The position numbers and the translations under genes are program-made. This document shows positions 21,102 to 31,959 of a DNA stretch of 64,000 nt, piece by piece. The stretch is from contig NC_003076.8 of assembly GCF_000001735.4 (NCBI RefSeq), positions 23,997,835 through 24,061,834 on the forward strand, read 5' to 3'. The notes beneath the pieces are model-generated. The model had not been told where the DNA came from, did not search any database, and saw nothing but the letters and a program-made list of their open reading frames with translations. Source of the stretch: Arabidopsis thaliana. Its lineage: Eukaryota; Streptophyta; Magnoliopsida; Brassicales; Brassicaceae. Positions within the stretch are counted from its first letter, which is position 1. Every line of letters starts with the position of its first letter.

Positions 21102-22771
21102 CTAGACATTTTGACTTGCAAAAGTCTCAACAAGTTTTTCCATAGCTTCAAGTCTTTTCTGAATTTGCAGATTCTCTTCAAGGCTCTTTTTAAGATCAGT
21201 TTCCATCTCTTGTAGCCGATGCGTTATCGTCTCTACTTCTTCTGAAGCTTGTGGTGCACTTGAAGAAGCACCAACAGATGGTAGAGTCTCCATTAGTGCT
21301 CCAAGTCCAAATATATGGCCATGTTTAGATGATCCAGCAGCCTAGAATGAAAGACTAAATATATTAGCAAAAACAGAAAACACTACAAGTCATCTAACAA
21401 GGCTTGTAGAACAAATGATAAAACGATATCATCTAACAAGGCTTGTAGAACAAATGATAAAACGATATGCACATATTTTTTTTTGGATGTGAACTTGGAT
21501 ATCTTTTAGGAACCAAATTTGATAACCAATTCTAAACCGGACTAATGAAAAGGAACGTACTTGTTGAGAAGTAAAAAAAACACGCTTTATAAAATGATAA
21601 AAGTTAGGGCCGTTGAGAAGCAAGCACAAAACACGTCAACACTAAACCTGAAGCAAACAACACTAAACATCTAACAAGTTTTATAAAACGATAGTTTTAT
21701 CTACACATATCACAAGAACAAATAAATGTAAAACCAGAGACTAACAAGGCTAAAGTGAATGTAAAACTATAGACTAACAAGCCTAAAGTGAGTGTAAAAC
21801 CAGCCTAATGTTTAGAATTATTACCTTGATATAAATTTCATTTTTCTCATGGTTGTCAAGAGTTTCAGCTCTCAGATTCTCTTCCCCAGCAGATTCAAGT
21901 TGACCCAAGCGTTCTTGTACATGCTTTTCATAAGTGTCTGCAACCAACCGCGCTCGTTGATCAACGTACGAGCCATCAGGTTTCTGATGTGTTTTCTTCA
22001 TCACAGCAATAAAAGAGTAGTCTTCATTGTTTGCTTCCTGTAAAAGAAACAATAAGCCAAAGTGAAACAGCAGAAAAATTATCACGATTAGAAATTAACA
22101 AGAAAGGAAATATATAACTACCAAAACATCTTTAACTCTGAGAAAGGAGCGTGAACCCGCTCGATGGGAATGTGGGCCTAAACCGTTGCGATCAGACATT
22201 CGAGAAGCACGAGCCTTCTCACTAGTTGCTTTCACTTTTTCAGTTGCCCAATACCTTTGCATAATGGTCCAGTAGTCAGACAATATCCAATCTGGTTTTT
22301 CTCCTCCACTTTTTGCATGGCTTATCATTCCTTTGAGGCGATAAGCAGCAAGCTTATTAAACTCTTTTTCAACTTGATAGTTGATGGAATCATCCCAGTT
22401 AAATCTTTTCTGAAAAACAAAGTATATCACACATGATGAGTAACATTGAAATCACTTACGAAAATAATCTGATGAAATAGAGCACAAAGAATACCTTAAA
22501 CAGAGAAAACCATGATCGTTTGTAGAAGGGTGGCACTCTTTTCCAAGAACACCATGGTCCCTTAAAACAACTTTGAATGACCTTTCTTACAGCAGTTGAT
22601 ACTTGAGTGTGGTGTTTAAACCTGTTTCATTGAAATTAATTAGTTAATGAGTTTAAGATTCAGTGAAAATAATCAAAGAAATATAGGGAAAAATCCATAC
22701 CATTTAGCTCCATTCAAACGAGAAGGATGCAGCAAAGGTAAACTTGAACGGTCCACATATGGCTCATCCAT
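21102..22771 (-). CDS. TNPA-like transposon protein (Transposase_24, Ptta/En/Spm)
   Basis: Multi-exon gene inside the CACTA element. A plausible start is ATG at 22771 (MDEPYVDRSSLPLL...). Exons read LNGAKW, then FKHHTQVSTAVRKVIQSCFK with GPWCSWKRVPPFYKRSW (about 22619-22496), then RFNWDDSINYQVEKEFN...WILSDYWTIMQRYW (about 22409-22110). Next is DYSFIAVMKKTHQKPDGSYV (about 22038-21830). The last exon has a GLGALMETLPSVG motif and a coiled-coil tail (to 21102). The GPW-W segment and MKKTHQKPDG motif are hallmarks of plant Transposase_24 proteins. Exact boundaries are approximate. A 39-bp perfect tandem duplication (21391-21468) lies in an intron. Role: binding subterminal repeats during transposition. 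Confidence 0.75.
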
Positions 22772-22849
22772 AAGTACACTACAAACACATGTAAATTCAG
22801 AAGTTATCAATCTTGAATTCTACAAAGCGAAAACTTAGAAAGCTCATAT

Positions 22850-23457
22850 CAAATAATAAAAAACCTAGAGATTTCATCATTTCTTATCTATATTCAGAAA
22901 TAGTAATCCAAGTTGAGAACTATTAGCAAAACCCAGAAATTTATTTACAACGACTAACATGAATAATTTTTAAAAAAATACAAAACTAGAGACATGGAGA
23001 TTTGAAAGACAGTAGGAGAACAAAGATTTGCAGTTTAACATCTAGATTAGCTTCTAAAAATCCAGAGTTATGTAAAAATACCTTTCAATGAGATCTCTGA
23101 AGTAAAAGACAAACCAATCTCTCTAAAAAAAAGGAAGTAGCGTAGAGAACGATTCTGAGAGATAGAGGGAGATGGTTACATAGTTTTGACGCAGATTTAG
23201 GGATTCTTATTGAGTGGGGAAAATTTTGGCAAAATTTAAGCGGTTAATGAAAATTTTAGGTATTTTTGGGAAAGTTTAAGGCGCTAATGGTGTAATTATT
23301 TTCCAAAGGATCTAGAATATTCTCGTAGAAATATTTACTATACTTATTTGCATATTTTTCGCAGAATTAACTAAGAATTTCTAAATACTTTCCTAATTCT
23401 AATATTTTTACTTCCAAGAAAAACTTTAAACCAATCTGCATTGTAAAAGAAATGTAC
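22850..23457. other. CACTA interior, non-coding
   Basis: AT-rich DNA upstream of the TNPA-like gene, probably its promoter. No coding segment recognised. Confidence 0.5.
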
Positions 23458-23523
23458 CTTATCCATGTTAGGAACAAGCTCTTGCAGCCTCCTAATCCGA
23501 TCACTTATTCACGTTCTTCTCAC
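23458..23523 (-). pseudogene. Captured bHLH exon (FBH type) inside the CACTA element
   Basis: A 66-base segment bounded by acceptor TTTTGTTAG and donor GTACATT on the minus strand translates to VRRT, a stop codon, then ISDRIRRLQELVPNMDK. This is helix 1 and the loop start of FBH-type bHLH factors (bHLH80/122/128/130 group). The exon boundary after MDK matches the intron position I recall in that family. The TGA replaces the family Arg (CGA to TGA is one transition). With one exon and an internal stop it cannot make a bHLH factor, so it is a transduplicated fragment. Confidence 0.75.
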
Positions 23524-23598
23524 CTAACAAAATGAACAGAGAAAAGCTTAATGACAAAACAAGAATGAGATAGAAACAGAATTGGTACTGCAAATCAT

Positions 23599-23800
23599 CT
23601 AGCACAAACTTTTTGAGAAAGTGATGGATTCCTTTCCTGAATCAGAAGAGTCTTTCCCAATATCACTATCTCGTGGAACGACACCATGCACTACTAAAGA
23701 CTTATTATCCCCTGCTTGTCCAGTAGAAGTTGCTGGAGTACTTAGAGATCCTGACTTGTGTGCAACAGCCGAATTTCTGCCTGTAGCTTTGAAGAGAAGA
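23599..23800 (-). pseudogene. Unidentified captured fragment next to the bHLH exon
   Basis: Open minus-strand segment encoding a Ser/Gly-rich stretch (SGSLSTPATSTGQAGDNKSL, VVHGVVPRDSDIGKDSSDSG). Its base composition is more gene-like than the surroundings, and it sits between the kinase fragment and the bHLH exon on the same strand. I do not recognise the donor gene. It could be an upstream exon of the bHLH fragment or a separate capture. Confidence 0.4.
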
Positions 23801-24040
23801 GAGAATATTAAACCAAATATAAACGATAAGCATACAAAAGTAAGAGACAAATGAAAATCCAGCTCACGAAGAATAGCATTTCCATCATTACAAAAATCTA
23901 TGTCTATTTTTATTCTAGTTCCCCAATTTAAAATGAAGTGGTTTCGTGTTCCTGTGTTTAAAAAGAACACTTTGAGATAAATGCTAAAGTCTTATATTCG
24001 CACTATAGAACTGATAAAATACAGTTAGTCATTATTGTCT

Positions 24041-24360
24041 TACCTGACATGTGTTCTTTTAAATCTCCATTGGACATGTATTCATATATAAGAGCCAAGT
24101 TCTCTCCTTCGTCACAGTATCCAACAAAGGCCTACCAAATTCTTGTGATGAACTCTAAGAAGAAGTTCTACCTAAATACCCAGCCAGAAATCAGAAGTTA
24201 TAGATATATATCCTTCAAAATATTTGAATCATTGATGCTTTTGTTTCAATTAGATAATGATGAAAGTGTGAATTTACCTCAGCTTTGAATTGTTTATATC
24301 CTTGAGATGAAGAATGGGAGAGTATCTTAATAGCTACTTGTTCAGTACCATTCACCAACT
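24041..24360 (-). pseudogene. Captured LRR-RLK kinase exons inside the CACTA element
   Basis: Two minus-strand exon segments. 24357 to about 24276 encodes [26 protein letters not shown] (kinase subdomains II-III). About 24131-24041 encodes [27 protein letters not shown] (subdomains IV-V). Intron-like DNA between them matches the exon border of the local LRR-RLK family (after KAE). The closest relatives in this window are the RLK cluster genes themselves, but residues such as AIKILSHSS differ from every local copy. The donor was therefore probably another member of the subfamily. No catalytic HRD or DFG segment is present. Confidence 0.8.
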
Positions 24361-25000
24361 ATCAGAGACAACACTCAATCTATCCAATTAAACTATAATC
24401 GTGAATTCAAAACCCAATTCAAACACCCAATTAAACTATAATCGTACAATCAACAGAAATTGGGAACTCGAACGAGTCACGACTCCTTATCACTCTAAGA
24501 AGCTATGTTAAACAAAGGTTAGGTTTTAAACCTTCTTCTTCATCTTCTTCGAGTAGGGTTTCAATCCAAGTAGCTGGAGCTGAACGGATCCGAGATAAAC
24601 CAATTCGACTCTGATAGGTTGAAGATACCCTTAGCTTTCATGAAGAAGAAGATGAGAACCAGTGGAAGGAGGGCTCGTAAATGGGAGAAGAAACATGGGT
24701 GAAAAGTGGCTAGAAGTGAAGAAAAGAAGAAGTGTAGAGACTTTGAACAAAAAAAAAATAAAAAGAATAAATAAAGAAGAAGTGTCGAGAAGCCTCTGTT
24801 TCAATTGTACAATTGTGTTAAACGATGTCGTTTATTAAACTCAGTTGTATTTAAATGGATCCCAAACTTTAGGGTTTCCTTATCTTTTGAAAATCATATT
24901 ATTCTCCTACTCTAACTTTCTTCCTTCTCTTACCTTATTCTCTTCTCATCGAATTCCATTTCTGTTCTAAGTTAGGCTTCGAGCTTAGCATCTCACCTTT

Positions 25001-25140
25001 CCTCCTCCTCCTCCTCCTCCTCCTCCTCCTCCTCCTCCTCCTCCTCCTCCTCCTCCTCCTCCTCCTCCTCCTCCTCCTCCTCCTCCTCCTCCTCCTCCTC
25101 CTCCTCCTCCTCCTCCTCCTCCTCCTCCTCCTCCTCCTCC
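25001..25140. repeat. Uninterrupted CTC/GAG trinucleotide repeat, 140 bp
   Basis: About 46-47 perfect CCT/TCC units without a break, flanked by gene-like GC-richer DNA (ACCACCGCTACTTCCACC). Depending on frame it reads as poly-Pro, poly-Ser or poly-Leu (+), or poly-Glu, poly-Gly or poly-Arg (-). The resulting open frame on the minus strand is a consequence of the repeat and not evidence of a gene. Likely variable between accessions. Confidence 0.95.
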
Positions 25141-25539
25141 ACCACCGCTACTTCCACCGCTTCCTCCGGTGAGCCCATAGATTTTGTAATTTAGAATTTT
25201 TACTTCTTTTTTCTAAACCATTATTTTTGTTTAAGTAAATTTAAGGTGTATTAGAGCCAATTTTGAGATAAGATGTGTGTTTTTAATATATAGTTTGTTA
25301 ATAAATATTTAATAAACTTTCTTTTGTTTTTAAAATGTGAATTAAAAACATTCAATCAAAAATTTCAAACATATTTTCTAATGACTTAACATATATTCAA
25401 ATTGTTGTATCACGAATGGCTGATTCTTTATTTTTTTTTTACCCTGTAACCTATAGTAAATACTCACTTTATCATCAAATCTTTATAATTGTACATACTA
25501 ATGAATTTAAAAATAAGAGGAGAAATAATTTACGACGAA

Positions 25540-25920
25540 ATTGGATTTGGAACTAATCAAGTTTTCGAGGTCCATCCATGTTTGCGTCGCTCCAACGTAT
25601 TCACCATTTTTAATTTGTCTTTTAATCTTCTCTGCTAAGCTGCTCCAAAAAAAAGTAAACTATATAGATTAGAGAGGTAAATTAATTACGTATTAGAAAA
25701 ATTGATTTTGTATTAAGATAAAGACCTATTAGAGCTATCCAAGCCATTGTCATCAAGCCTAGAGACATGCTTGAGAAGAGGTCCCCATGAAAACTGTAAC
25801 AATTAATCAATAAAAATCATATGAATAGAATTTAATCATAAATAAATAAGAGTAACATGTTTTAAAAAAATGATGAAACTCACCACAAAATCTTCAGGGG
25901 ATATCCAACTATCTCCCAAA
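25540..25920 (-). pseudogene. Captured serine carboxypeptidase fragment (SCPL51-like)
   Basis: Three colinear minus-strand exon pieces with introns retained. About 25920-25876 reads GVILGDSWISPEDFV and is followed by a donor. About 25795-25727 reads FSWGPLLKHVSRLDDNGLDS. About 25640-25545 reads SLAEKIKRQIKNGEYVGATQ then WMDLENLISSKSNFV. These match the middle of SCPL51-type carboxypeptidases (AT2G27920), as I recall it. The last piece breaks off where the family continues DFYNF. Catalytic Ser, Asp and His regions are not included. This is a genomic capture, not a retro-copy, because intron sequence is present. Confidence 0.8.
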
Positions 25921-26289
25921 ATCACTCCTAATCACACATATTATAAAATAGAATTATTTGTCTACTACATTATTAGTTTCATTTTATTCAGAGAAAAAAA
26001 GACTGATATTGTGGTTGTCCATGTTGTCGTCAATCACAATATCATTGTCCTTACTGTTCTTCTCCGTTCTTTCACCTACATGATGTTCCATCGGTAACTA
26101 TAATGAATCTACTATAGTTGTTATATCCATTTATAAGTTCTAAAAACAAATACACATTTATTATGTAAATTTTGATGAATAATTTATCGAGAATTTGTTT
26201 TGCTTTCTTATTAAATATTAGACGAGTGGAAGGTTTTATGGCTATAATAACTATGGTAATAGCTCCCCGGACCAGCATACACTTAGGCG

Positions 26290-26345
26290 TAGTTCGACTA
26301 CAATAAAACCTGAATATTGATATGATTATTAAATCACAATAAAAA
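26290..26345 (+). repeat. Internal copy of the CACTA left terminus
   Basis: GACTACAATAAAACCTGAAT and the following ~35 bases repeat the element's first ~50 bases (from 20260) with few differences, in the same orientation. The first base is G instead of C. This suggests that two related elements, or a terminal duplication, lie behind the composite structure. Confidence 0.75.
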
Positions 26346-26428
26346 CTTGTTTTTCTATTTCATGCAATCTAGAAAAACTTATTCAGCATGAAATTAATAA
26401 ACAAAAACTAATTAAGCAAACCTATTTA

Positions 26429-26797
26429 TTACTTTTTTGGGTGAAATTCTCCATAGACGTGTGGCCAATAAATTTTATACATATCTATTATGGTTTTTTG
26501 AATTTCTTTATTTGGGTCTAGCTCTCCATCTGCAAAAACTGTAAATCCATTTGAATCGAATTTAGGTTGAACGTTTTTGTCTTTTTCCGTTTCTTGAACA
26601 AATCCATCTCCAGGGTGAAACTCTCCTCCATCTTCATAATAAAACGTTTTGTTTAGATCAAATCCATGATGAACTTTTTTTCTTTTCTCCGTTTCTTGAA
26701 CAACCTCTGCTTCTTCCACCTTCTGAACATTTTCCAATTGAATCGTTTCTTGTTTCATTTTTTCTATAAACATGAAATGATCAAAAATTAATATCAA
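26429..26797 (-). CDS. Hypothetical ORF inside the CACTA element
   Basis: 122-aa open frame, or about 110 aa from the Met preceding KQETIQLENV. Unrecognised. It shows an internal duplication: QETEKRKKVHHGFDLN...GGEFHP and QETEKDKNVQPKFDSN...GELDP, about 35 residues apart, and a C-terminal GEFHPKK. Charged, soluble-looking, no membrane segment. It could be a further captured fragment or a TE-encoded accessory protein; expression is unsupported. Confidence 0.35.
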   Translation of the reverse strand: MILIFDHFMFIEKMKQETIQLENVQKVEEAEVVQETEKRKKVHHGFDLNKTFYYEDGGEFHPGDGFVQETEKDKNVQPKFDSNGFTVFADGELDPNKEIQKTIIDMYKIYWPHVYGEFHPKK

Positions 26798-26799
26798 AA

Positions 26800-27976
26800 C
26801 AAAACATGATACACCTTCTCAAAACCACATAAGCCAAGAGATATATTCCAAATTAAACCCCAAAACCTAACAACTTAATCTAACATAAACATATATTCAA
26901 AAGAAAAATTAATAACAACTTACATGTTTTCGGAGTTTGTAGAGAGGAGTGAGAGGAATGAGAGGAATTCCAAAATAAATCAGCAAATGGAAGTGAGAGA
27001 TCAAAAGAGTTTTGAATTTTGTTTAGTTAAATAGATATTCTTTTTTTTCGTCAGTTCAATAGATATTGCTTAAATTTAGGAAAAGAAATTTAACAAGGAT
27101 TTAGTCAAATAAAATTTGTGGATACTAATAAAACTATAAATAGGATTTAGCATCCCCACATATTCTCAAAATTGAACAAGTTATAGTCGGCGTCGAAGAT
27201 ATAGACGTAGCCTTCTTTCAATAATAGCATCTTCTGTTTTTATTTGGTTTATTGTTTCTTTATTCGATTATCATTGATCTGTTTTTATTTTTCTTCTATA
27301 GGTTGACTTTAATAAACTCCACGTTGGCCCTTGTTGTGTCCATCCCGTCTCGCCGTTTGAAACGTATTCGTTGTTCGCTCCATCAGTCCAATCCGTCAAA
27401 GTTGGAGAGAAAGGTATTCCAACAAACCCATGTCTCATGTTTGTTAATGATTTAGGTTGATATGAAAATAAAACCCTAACATAAACCAAGCACAAACCAA
27501 ATTAAATCAACAGATTCTTAGACTATTATACGAAAACTTGATTATAAAGGAATTGTCTGTCACGTATAAGAATCGTTAAACCGAGACTATTGTTGATTGT
27601 ATTTCTCTCGGTTTTATTTTTATCTATTTAGTTGCAGGTACTAATATCATTGTTTGCGTATAAAAGTTTTATAAAAGTTTTCGTATAAGAATTGTCGTAT
27701 AATTGTCGTATAATAGTCTAATAATTCCTTTATAATTCCTAAATAGATAAGAATCGTTAAACCGAGACTATTGTTGGTTTTGTTTGTCACGTATAAGTGA
27801 ATGGTCTTGTTTGTTGTGAAGGAGATGATAGCTTGGTCAATTATTGGTTTATTAGAAAACGTTGGTTTAATTGGTTAACCGGAGTAGTAACGTGAATTGA
27901 TTTGTTGTGTCATATTGAATTACGTCTTCCATCCAGAAATTTTATTTTATTTTCTCAACTATATTTTTAGGTTTTC
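26800..27976. other. CACTA interior upstream of TNP2
   Basis: Non-coding, probably the TNP2 leader. A 30-base segment (TAAGAATCGTTAAACCGAGA onward) occurs twice, at about 27567-27596 and 27747-27776. Between them are AT-rich runs with repeated TCGTATAA. Small frames at 27252-27495 have no domain. Confidence 0.5.
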
Positions 27977-30900
27977 ATGTCTTCAAATAGGAATATATAT
28001 GCTGAAAGACATTGGATGTATGAAAGAATCGATCCTACAACCAATCGAGTATCACAAGCTTTTTATGAAGGATTGGACAATTTTTTGAAGTTTGCAAAAA
28101 GTCAGCCTTTATTTTTGGAGAATAAAAAACTTTTTTGTCCGTGTATTAAGTGTGGAAATGGAGGAAGACAACAAGAAGAACACATCGTGGCAACACATTT
28201 GTTCAACAAAGGTTTTATGCTTAACTACTGGGTTTGGACTTCTCATGGGGAAGATTATAATATGTTAATAAACAACAATTCTGAAGAAGATACTGTTAGG
28301 TTTGAGTCTCACACAGAACCAGTGGATCCTTATGTGGAAATGGTGTCAGATGCATTTGGTAGTACAGAATCAGAGTTTGATCAGATGAGGGAAGAAGATC
28401 CTAATTTTGAGGCAAAAAAGTTTTATGATATTTTGGATGCTGCAAAACAACCTATTTATGATGGATGTAAAGAAGGTCTTTCAAAACTTTCCTTAGCAGC
28501 TCGACTTATGAGTTTGAAGACGGATAATAATTTGTCTCAAAATTGTATGGACTCGATTGCTCAGATTATGCAAGAATATTTGCCTGAAGGTAACAACTCA
28601 CCAAAGTCGTATTATGAGATCAAGAAGCTTATGCGGTCTTTGGGTTTACCTTATCAAAAGATCGATGTTTGTCAAGACAATTGCATGATATTCTGGAAAG
28701 AGACTGAAAAAGAAGAGTATTGTTTGTTCTGTAAAAAAGATAGATATCGTCCTACTCAGAAGATCGGGCAAAAGAGCATTCCATATCGCCAAATGTTTTA
28801 TTTGCCGATAGCCGATAGATTGAAAAGATTATATCAATCTCATAATACTGCAAAACATATGAGATGGCATGCAGAACACTTAGCGAGTGATGGAGAAATG
28901 GGGCATCCATCAGATGGAGAAGCATGGAAGCATTTTCACAAGGTACACCCTGATTTTGCTTCTAAACCAAGAAATGTTTATTTGGGGTTATGCACAGACG
29001 GTTTTAATCCATTTGGTATGTCAGGACATAATTATTCATTATGGCCTGTAATATTGACACCGTATAATCTGCCACCTGAGATGTGTATGAAACAAGAATT
29101 TATGTTTCTAACGATACTAGTTCCTGGTCCAAATCATCCTAAGAGAAGTTTAGATATATTTCTCCAACCATTGATAGAAGAGCTGAAAGATTTGTGGGTT
29201 AACGGTGTTGAAGCATATGATATTTCTACTAAGCAGAATTTTCTCTTAAAAGTTGTGCTCATGTGGACAATAAGCGACTTTCCTGCATATGGTATGCTTT
29301 CTGGATGGACAACTCATGGTCGGTTGGCATGTCCTTATTGTTCGGATCAAACCGGTGCATTTTGGTTAAAGAATGGTAGAAAAACATGTTGGTTTGATTG
29401 TCATCGATGTTTTCTACCGGTTAATCATAGCTATCGAGGGAATAAGAAAGACTTCAAAAAAGGAAAGGTTGTGGAAGATAGTAAACCGGAGATACTAACA
29501 GGCGAGGAGCTTTATAATGAAGTTTGTTGTTTACCAAAAACAGTTGATTGCGGGGGAAACCATGGACGATTAGAAGGATACGGTAAAACGCATAACTGGC
29601 ATAAGCAAAGCATTCTTTGGGAGCTATCTTATTGGAAAGATCTAAAACTTCGACACAATCTTGATGTGATGCACATCGAAAAAAACGTTTTGGATAATTT
29701 CATCAAGACGTTACTGAATGTGCAGGGAAAAACGAAAGATAACATCAAATCACGACTTGATTTGCAAGAGAACTGTAATCGCAAAGATTTGCACTTAACA
29801 CCTGAGGGCAAGGCACCAATCCCAAAGTTTAGACTAAAACCTGATGCCAAAGAGATATTTCTACGATGGCTCGAAAAAGATGTTAAATTTTCAGATGGAT
29901 ATTCATCAAGTTTAGCTAACTGTGTTGATCTACCAGGAAGAAAATTAACAGGGATGAAAAGTCATGATTGTCATGTTTTAATGCAAAGACTCTTTCCAAT
30001 AGCTTTTGCTGAGCTTATGGATAAATCTGTACACGATGCGCTATCTAGTAAGTTTCAACATTCGATTAATTTATTTTAATCTCTCTGCATTTTTATGTTA
30101 TTTTTTTTAGTTTTTAATTAAGACCGTTGATAGCGATATTTTTATTTATGTGAATCTATTAATTTTTAAATTGGAAGGTGAGCATGATTGTAATTTTCTG
30201 CATTTAATTTTTTTTAAAAAAATCATAATTATATAGCTCATAGAGATAAAAAAACATATAGATATGAGAATATTTTTAAATTATCATTAACTTTTTTGTT
30301 CATATTGTTTTGAGAATATTTACCATTTCTTCATATAACAGTTATTTTTTATATGTGTAGGTGTTAGCTTATTTTTTCGGGACCTATGCGCAAGAACTAT
30401 ACACAAAGATGGTATTGAAATGTTGCAAAAAAATATTTGTATGGTTCTTTGTAACCTCGAGAAAATATTTCCTCCTTCTTTTTTTGATGTCATGGAGCAC
30501 TTGCTAATTCACTTGCCACACGAAGCTAGTCTTGGAGGACCTGTGCAGTTTAGATGGATGTATTGTTTTGAACGATACATGGGACATCTAAAAAAAAAGG
30601 TGAAAAATAAGGCAAAAGTAGAAGGTTCGATCGTTGAGCAATACATCAATGAAGAAATTTCTACTTTTTGTACTTATTATTTTGATCGACACATCAAGAC
30701 AAAAAATCGAGCAGGAGATCGACACTATGATGGTGGTAATCAAGAAGATACACATGAGTTTGATGGAGTTCCAGATATATTTTCTCAGGCAGGAAGAGAC
30801 AGTGGGAAAGAAAGTGAGATATGGCTCCAAGATAAAGATTACCATATCGCACATAGATATATTTTGCGGAACTGCGATCAATTAAGACCATTTGAAAGGT

Positions 30901-31881
30901 ATGACAAAATAATTTGGACATCTGTATGGATTTTGTTTTTTTTTGTAGAATTAGTAAAAGACATTGTAAATATTTTTCATGGTTATATATGTATATATAG
31001 GTTGTTTGATGAGAGCTTGATCGCGGCTAATCCTGGGATAAGTGAAAAAGATCTAAATGAGCTTAGAGAAAAGCAATATTCAAGCTGGTTAAAAAAATAT
31101 GTAAGATATTTTTTTTTTATATGAGATAAATACTTGATAGCTTATAATATAGTATGTGTCTTTTTATATTGAATCAGGTGGAGGATACTTGGAAGGATAA
31201 TTCATATCCAGAGTGGTTGTTGAGTATTGTTCATGGTCCAATGGTTAAAGTTACTTGTTGGCCAATGTATTTTTGTCGTGGATACATATTTCATACATAT
31301 GATCATGGAAAGAACAAAAAGAATGCCAATTATGGAGTTTGTGTCAAAGGTACAACATCTTCTAGCTCAAATGAAGAAGCTGATTTCTATGGAATATTGA
31401 GAGAAATTTATGAGCTTCATTATCCTGGACATGTTGATCTCAAGGTCGTGGTCTTCAAGTGTGATTGGTATGATTCAAAAGTTGGGAGAGGTATACGAAG
31501 AAACAAGTCAGGGATTATTGATATTAATGCTAAAAGGCATTATGAAGAGTATGATCCTTTTGTTTTGGCTTCACAAGCAGATCAGGTATGTTATGTTCCA
31601 TATCCACGGATGACTCAGCCGAGAAAAGATCAACAATGGGAAGCAGCAATTATGATACAACCGAGAGGGAAAGTATTGATAACAAAAATCTGGATTTCAC
31701 TGCAATGCAGCATGATAACGATGATTCTATTGTTGAAGTTGATTCATTACAAATCGAGACACTATCATATCTAGATGCCCAACCAGAAGATCTTGATGAT
31801 CCAGTAGTAGAAGCCGAAGATGGATCAGATGCTGAAGATGGAAATTCTGATATCGAATTAACTAGTGACGAATCCGAATAA
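27977..31881 (+). CDS. TNP2-like CACTA transposase
   Basis: Exons by splice sites: 27977-30047, 30361-30898, 31001-31100, 31178 onward. The N-terminal transposase-associated domain (RHWMYERIDPTTNRVSQAFY, FCPCIKCGN) is followed by the large Transposase_21 domain. That domain shows YQKIDVCQDNCMIFWKE, MRWHAEHLASDGEMGHPSDG, CTDGFNPFGMSGHNYSLWPV and TISDFPAYGMLSGW. Exon 2 carries the DUF4218-type region (FFRDLCARTIHKDGIEMLQK, GPVQFRWMYCFERYMG). Exon 4 carries DUF4216 (FKCDWYDSKVGRGIRRNKSG, ASQADQVCYVPYPR). After about 31670 the acidic tail continues only in another frame, so there is either a small frameshift or a 36-base intron, which would be too short for plants. The catalytic part looks intact. 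Function: cut-and-paste transposition of CACTA elements. Confidence 0.82.
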
Positions 31882-31959
31882 TTTTTTTTTTCATTTGGAC
31901 TTTTTACAGCTTTTTTTGTATTATCAAAAACATTGTTTCCAAAACTGAAGAAGTTTTTT

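Noticed and set aside
24993-25178. Minus-strand poly-Glu protein
   Set aside because: Created entirely by the CTC/GAG repeat; no domain and no splice or start context.
25495-26270. Functional carboxypeptidase gene
   Set aside because: Only an internal fragment is present; catalytic residues and both ends are absent.
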